Shown here in pieces: positions 61,223 to 64,000 of a DNA stretch of 64,000 bases. Where the stretch lies: assembly GCF_019097595.1 (NCBI RefSeq), contig NC_080734.1, positions 13,476,392-13,540,391 on the forward strand. The letters are read 5' to 3'. Both the position numbers and the translations under genes were made by a program. Under the pieces are notes generated by a model. The model was not told where the DNA came from, did not search any database, and saw only the letters and a list, made by a program, of their open reading frames with translations. This stretch comes from Hemibagrus wyckioides (lineage: Eukaryota > Chordata > Actinopteri > Siluriformes > Bagridae). The number at the start of each line of letters is the position of its first letter. The first letter of the stretch is position 1.

Positions 61223-61624
61223 GTAAGACTGCACAGGAGAGTTTTGTAGTGTGTCAGAAATCATTCTTTATATTTTAAATCTAAATTCAGAGATAAAGGT
61301 TATGTGGATTGAATGAATTGTGACCCACACTATAGCAAATTATCTTTCCAGGAAGATTTGCATCAGGTTGTCAGGGTCTATGTGACTACGTGTTTTGCAG
61401 CTGTTTTTTTTTATGTTTATTGCTCAAATAAATTGTTCCCAGCTAAAACTGAGCTATATTAAAAACACATTCTGTGGGAGCAAGGAGGGCAGTAGTGGAA
61501 CATTTAATATGGGTAGATGTAATTGATTTGCCTTCTGTGGGTGGCACACCAGACAGCTGCCTGTGGACCCTATATCTAGGAAATTAATCGAATTATGCAA
61601 TAGTTTCATCTTTGTTTTCCACAG
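61223..61624 (+). other. Intron 51, nothing recognised
   Basis: 402 bp without a gene or named repeat. Confidence 0.6.
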
Positions 61625-61819
61625 CAAGCTCAGGAGAAGCTGAGCAATCATGAGGCGCTTTACACCCAGACTGTGCAGGTATACAGGCACATCTTACCCC
61701 TGGCAGATGTACAAACACAGTCTGAGCTGAAGGCTGAAATTGGGGCTTTGCAGGAAGCCTGGGAGCAAAGGAATGTTCTGCTTGTGAAAAGGAAGGCTCT
61801 CTCTGAAACTGTCAATCAG
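61625..61819 (+). CDS. syne2: Exon 52: spectrin repeat part
   Basis: Acceptor ccacag at 61624, donor gtatgt at 61820. 65 codons, phase 0, ELKAEIGALQEAWEQRNVLL. Confidence 0.93.
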
Positions 61820-63055
61820 GTATGTGATCAAAACCCTATACACTGGAGCTCATCCTAGAATTTCTGTGAGATTAGATGGTGCAGTCATACAGGCAAATTT
61901 AAACCTAGGGTTAGAAAATGTCTATAGATCGTATAGGTTGGACTTGTTATGTAGATGCAGACATATTACAGCAAAAGGTTGATCCTTGGGTGACAGATTA
62001 TGTTATATGTTGCTGTGGGATTCAAGATTAAAGCAATAAACCAGGAGAGATGGTTGTTAAGGTGTTTTTAAGGGGCTATAATCCAGTGTTTGATGTCCAG
62101 TGGCTAAATATTAAGGTAGTCTATGGATGAGCAATGGCTTAAGTGGAAAGGTTTCATTATTTTTCTTAAAACTGGAGCTTTAATACAGAATTCTGTTACT
62201 GTGTTGTGTTCATTGGTTCAAAACAGAGCTCAGTCGATTCAGCTTCTTACATAACATGAAGGCATTCACATTAAAGACAAATAAAGCTCTAAAGTACACC
62301 AAGTTTTTAAAAACATGACAGGGTTTTTTATCTACATCATTAGGGGTTAAACTCCTTATGAACAAAATTCATCACTGACAGACTGAATCCTTTGTTCACC
62401 AAAATCATGAGTCTGACCTACATACTCGATTTTAGTCCATTTCTCTACTCCTGAACAGCAAAGGATTGAATTTGAGCCTTCATGTTGCACTGTTTCACTC
62501 ATGAGCCTGACACATTAGTGGAAATGAGTTGCAGACCACAGCTACCAACCCACATTGTAATTAAGATCATCTACAGTTGGGATCGATTTGCATAATTTTG
62601 CTAAATCAGATCTCTCCATGAATAAAAAACACTTTTTTCCTGAACTATTATTTAAATGTCATTTTCACTCAAGCTCACTAACATGAATAAGTCTATTGTG
62701 CACTACTGATGAGTGATTATTACATTATTCAGCTCTTACACTGTGATATAATGCCCATGTTACTACCATAAAATCAATTTAGAAATATACATAATTCTAT
62801 TTAATGAGTTTATCCTAAACCTGACATTGTTTACCCAAGTAGATTTTGTTAAGATTGCATATTTTACTTATACAGTAAAAGTATAATTCTACTAAAACTA
62901 TTTCTGATTGGAATTTTTATGCTAAATCATTCTGTTTGTATTTGGTAGGCAATGATTTTGGTAGGTTTTTTTTTTTTTAAATGAATAAATTTATTTATAT
63001 AAATTTACCTCGTACTTTCCAAATCCCAAAATCGGTTTCTTCTGTTTTGTTGTAG
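61820..63055 (+). other. Intron 52, nothing recognised
   Basis: 1.24 kb of AT-rich intron with a T run near 62967. No gene or named repeat. Confidence 0.6.
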
Positions 63056-63172
63056 AACTGGAGTTGCTGTGAGGATGGACTTGCTGATAGTGCGCTCCAT
63101 CTGAGAGAGATTGCTGTCAGACTGAAGCAGCCACCACCAGATAACACAGAACTTCAGGAGAAGCTCATCAAG
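63056..63172 (+). CDS. syne2: Exon 53: spectrin repeat part, last exon in window
   Basis: Acceptor tgtag at 63055, donor gtactt at 63173. 39 codons, phase 0, NWSCCEDGLADSALHLREI to LQEKLIK. The W...E.G(I/L)ADS wording occurs in the matching SYNE1/2 repeat. The gene continues beyond the window. Confidence 0.9.
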
Positions 63173-64000
63173 GTACTTGGTTTTAACTGGAATAGTGTCT
63201 AAATCAGGCGTCTCCAACACGTGGCTCCAGCCCACTTCTGAGTAGCTCACCTAAAGTTTCATAGAATATGTACAAAATTGATAAAATCAAACTCAATAAA
63301 CCTTTTTAAATTTTATCAAATCAAACTCACAGACATCCCACCCCTTTCTGTTCTGACTCTCCAGACAAATCATGCTCCTCTAGTGCATCCATCCACATCA
63401 CACACAGTTCAATCCAACTGTTCGTCAATCAATTTCACACACAGCACCAAGACCGGACATGGAAGCGTTATATAACATAAATCTGTAAACACAAATTGAA
63501 GTTTGGATAAAGGATGAAGAAAGCACATGGCAGATCCTTTTAACTTGGAAGCTGCTGGGGATTCGACATTGTTAGGAATAAAGCCACACTGCTGCCAAAA
63601 GCAAAACCACTGAATGACTTTATCCTGCTGCAGGAAGAGTGTGCTGTAGACATTTCTTATTAGTGCAGCTGGTGTTTCGGAGTAAATTGCTCTTTAATAT
63701 TTCCCATTAAAATTGCATATAAAAAATATTTAATTCAATACAGTCATATACAATTTCAGGTCTCTGTTTTCAAAATTAATCTCACCTTCAGTGTCAAAAT
63801 GTTTACAAAAAGTGTCTTTTTCAGTCTTGCTGAAGACTACAGGGTATGTGCCATGGGTCTGTCAGCAACAATTTGCTGATAAATAACAGAACCCATGCGA
63901 ATGAAAGAAGACTGTCAATAATGACTGATAAATCTAGTCAACAAACCCTTTGTGTTAACTCAGTTAACTCCACTCAGCAGGTAACATGCTGCTTATGTGA
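63173..64000 (+). other. Intron 53, continues past the window
   Basis: 828 bp without an exon I can support. A stretch near 63206-63245 (ggcgtctccaacacgtggctc) recalls dispersed hAT-like fish repeats but is too short to assign. Confidence 0.5.

Larger units (their letters stand above)
105..63172 (+). other. syne2: Partial gene: giant nesprin (SYNE2-like), 53 internal exons
   Basis: Fifty-three consecutive GT-AG (one GC-AG) exons on one strand join without a frame conflict into about 13,266 codons. Outside exon 4 and exons 21-26 the product is Leu/Gln/Glu-rich helix with spaced Trp and heptads, typical of spectrin repeats of about 106 residues. Known for the family: nesprins span the outer nuclear membrane through a C-terminal KASH segment bound by SUN proteins and reach actin through N-terminal CH domains. 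Neither end is in this window. The SYNE2 choice rests on the order of motifs in the last exons (FQQKCQAWM in exon 49, LDHLLSPAG in exon 51, a long linker before exon 52) and on the long exon 8. SYNE1 is the main alternative, and a teleost paralogue (syne2a or syne2b) cannot be told apart here. No promoter, start, stop or poly(A) site of the gene is visible. Confidence 0.8.

Overview
This window looks like vertebrate, most likely teleost, nuclear DNA. It is AT-rich, has many short phase-compatible GT-AG introns, and carries fish-style interspersed repeats: a tRNA-derived SINE, a palindromic MITE and 5'-truncated LINE tails with (GAA)n ends. I can assemble one gene across the whole window on the + strand as 53 consecutive internal exons (105 to 63172). 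No start codon, stop codon, promoter or polyadenylation site of this gene lies inside the window. Every exon-exon phase is compatible, giving one open frame of about 13,266 codons (exon total 39,799 nt).

The gene is a giant nesprin (spectrin-repeat LINC-complex protein). I favour SYNE2/nesprin-2 over SYNE1. The last exons follow remembered SYNE2 order best, the window holds a typical long multi-spectrin-repeat exon (32991-35043), and the distance from that exon to the distal repeats fits. The actin-binding CH domains would lie upstream and the KASH membrane anchor downstream.

Layout: exons 1-3 (105-1033) encode spectrin-like coiled coil. Exon 4 (about 2018-30778) is the outstanding feature, a single 28.76 kb protein-coding exon of 9,587 codons. 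Its core, 2981-30124, is a very homogeneous in-frame tandem array of exactly 31 full units of 810 bp (270 aa) plus 6 short units of 339 bp (113 aa). The array is hydrophilic, lacks Trp (one variant residue aside) and is probably disordered. Diverged repeat copies and two copies of a second module flank it. Exons 5-20 (31685-42380) return to spectrin-type helices, with exon 8 a 2.05 kb block. Exons 21-26 (44678-47580) encode an acidic, Ser/Thr-rich disordered linker in which a two-exon cassette has been tandemly duplicated. Exons 27-53 (47716-63172) encode further spectrin repeats. Introns hold microsatellites and transposon remnants, two of them LINE tails with visible target-site duplications.

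How the parts may work together (inference): the spectrin repeats form a rod linking cytoskeleton to nuclear envelope, and exon 4 would insert a flexible, phosphorylatable and repeat-length-variable segment of more than 9,000 residues into that rod. Exon 4 starts and ends in phase 0, so it could be skipped without breaking the frame. Limits: splice sites were placed by eye, no transcript or database search was possible, and the copy number depends on correct assembly of a 27 kb near-identical array.
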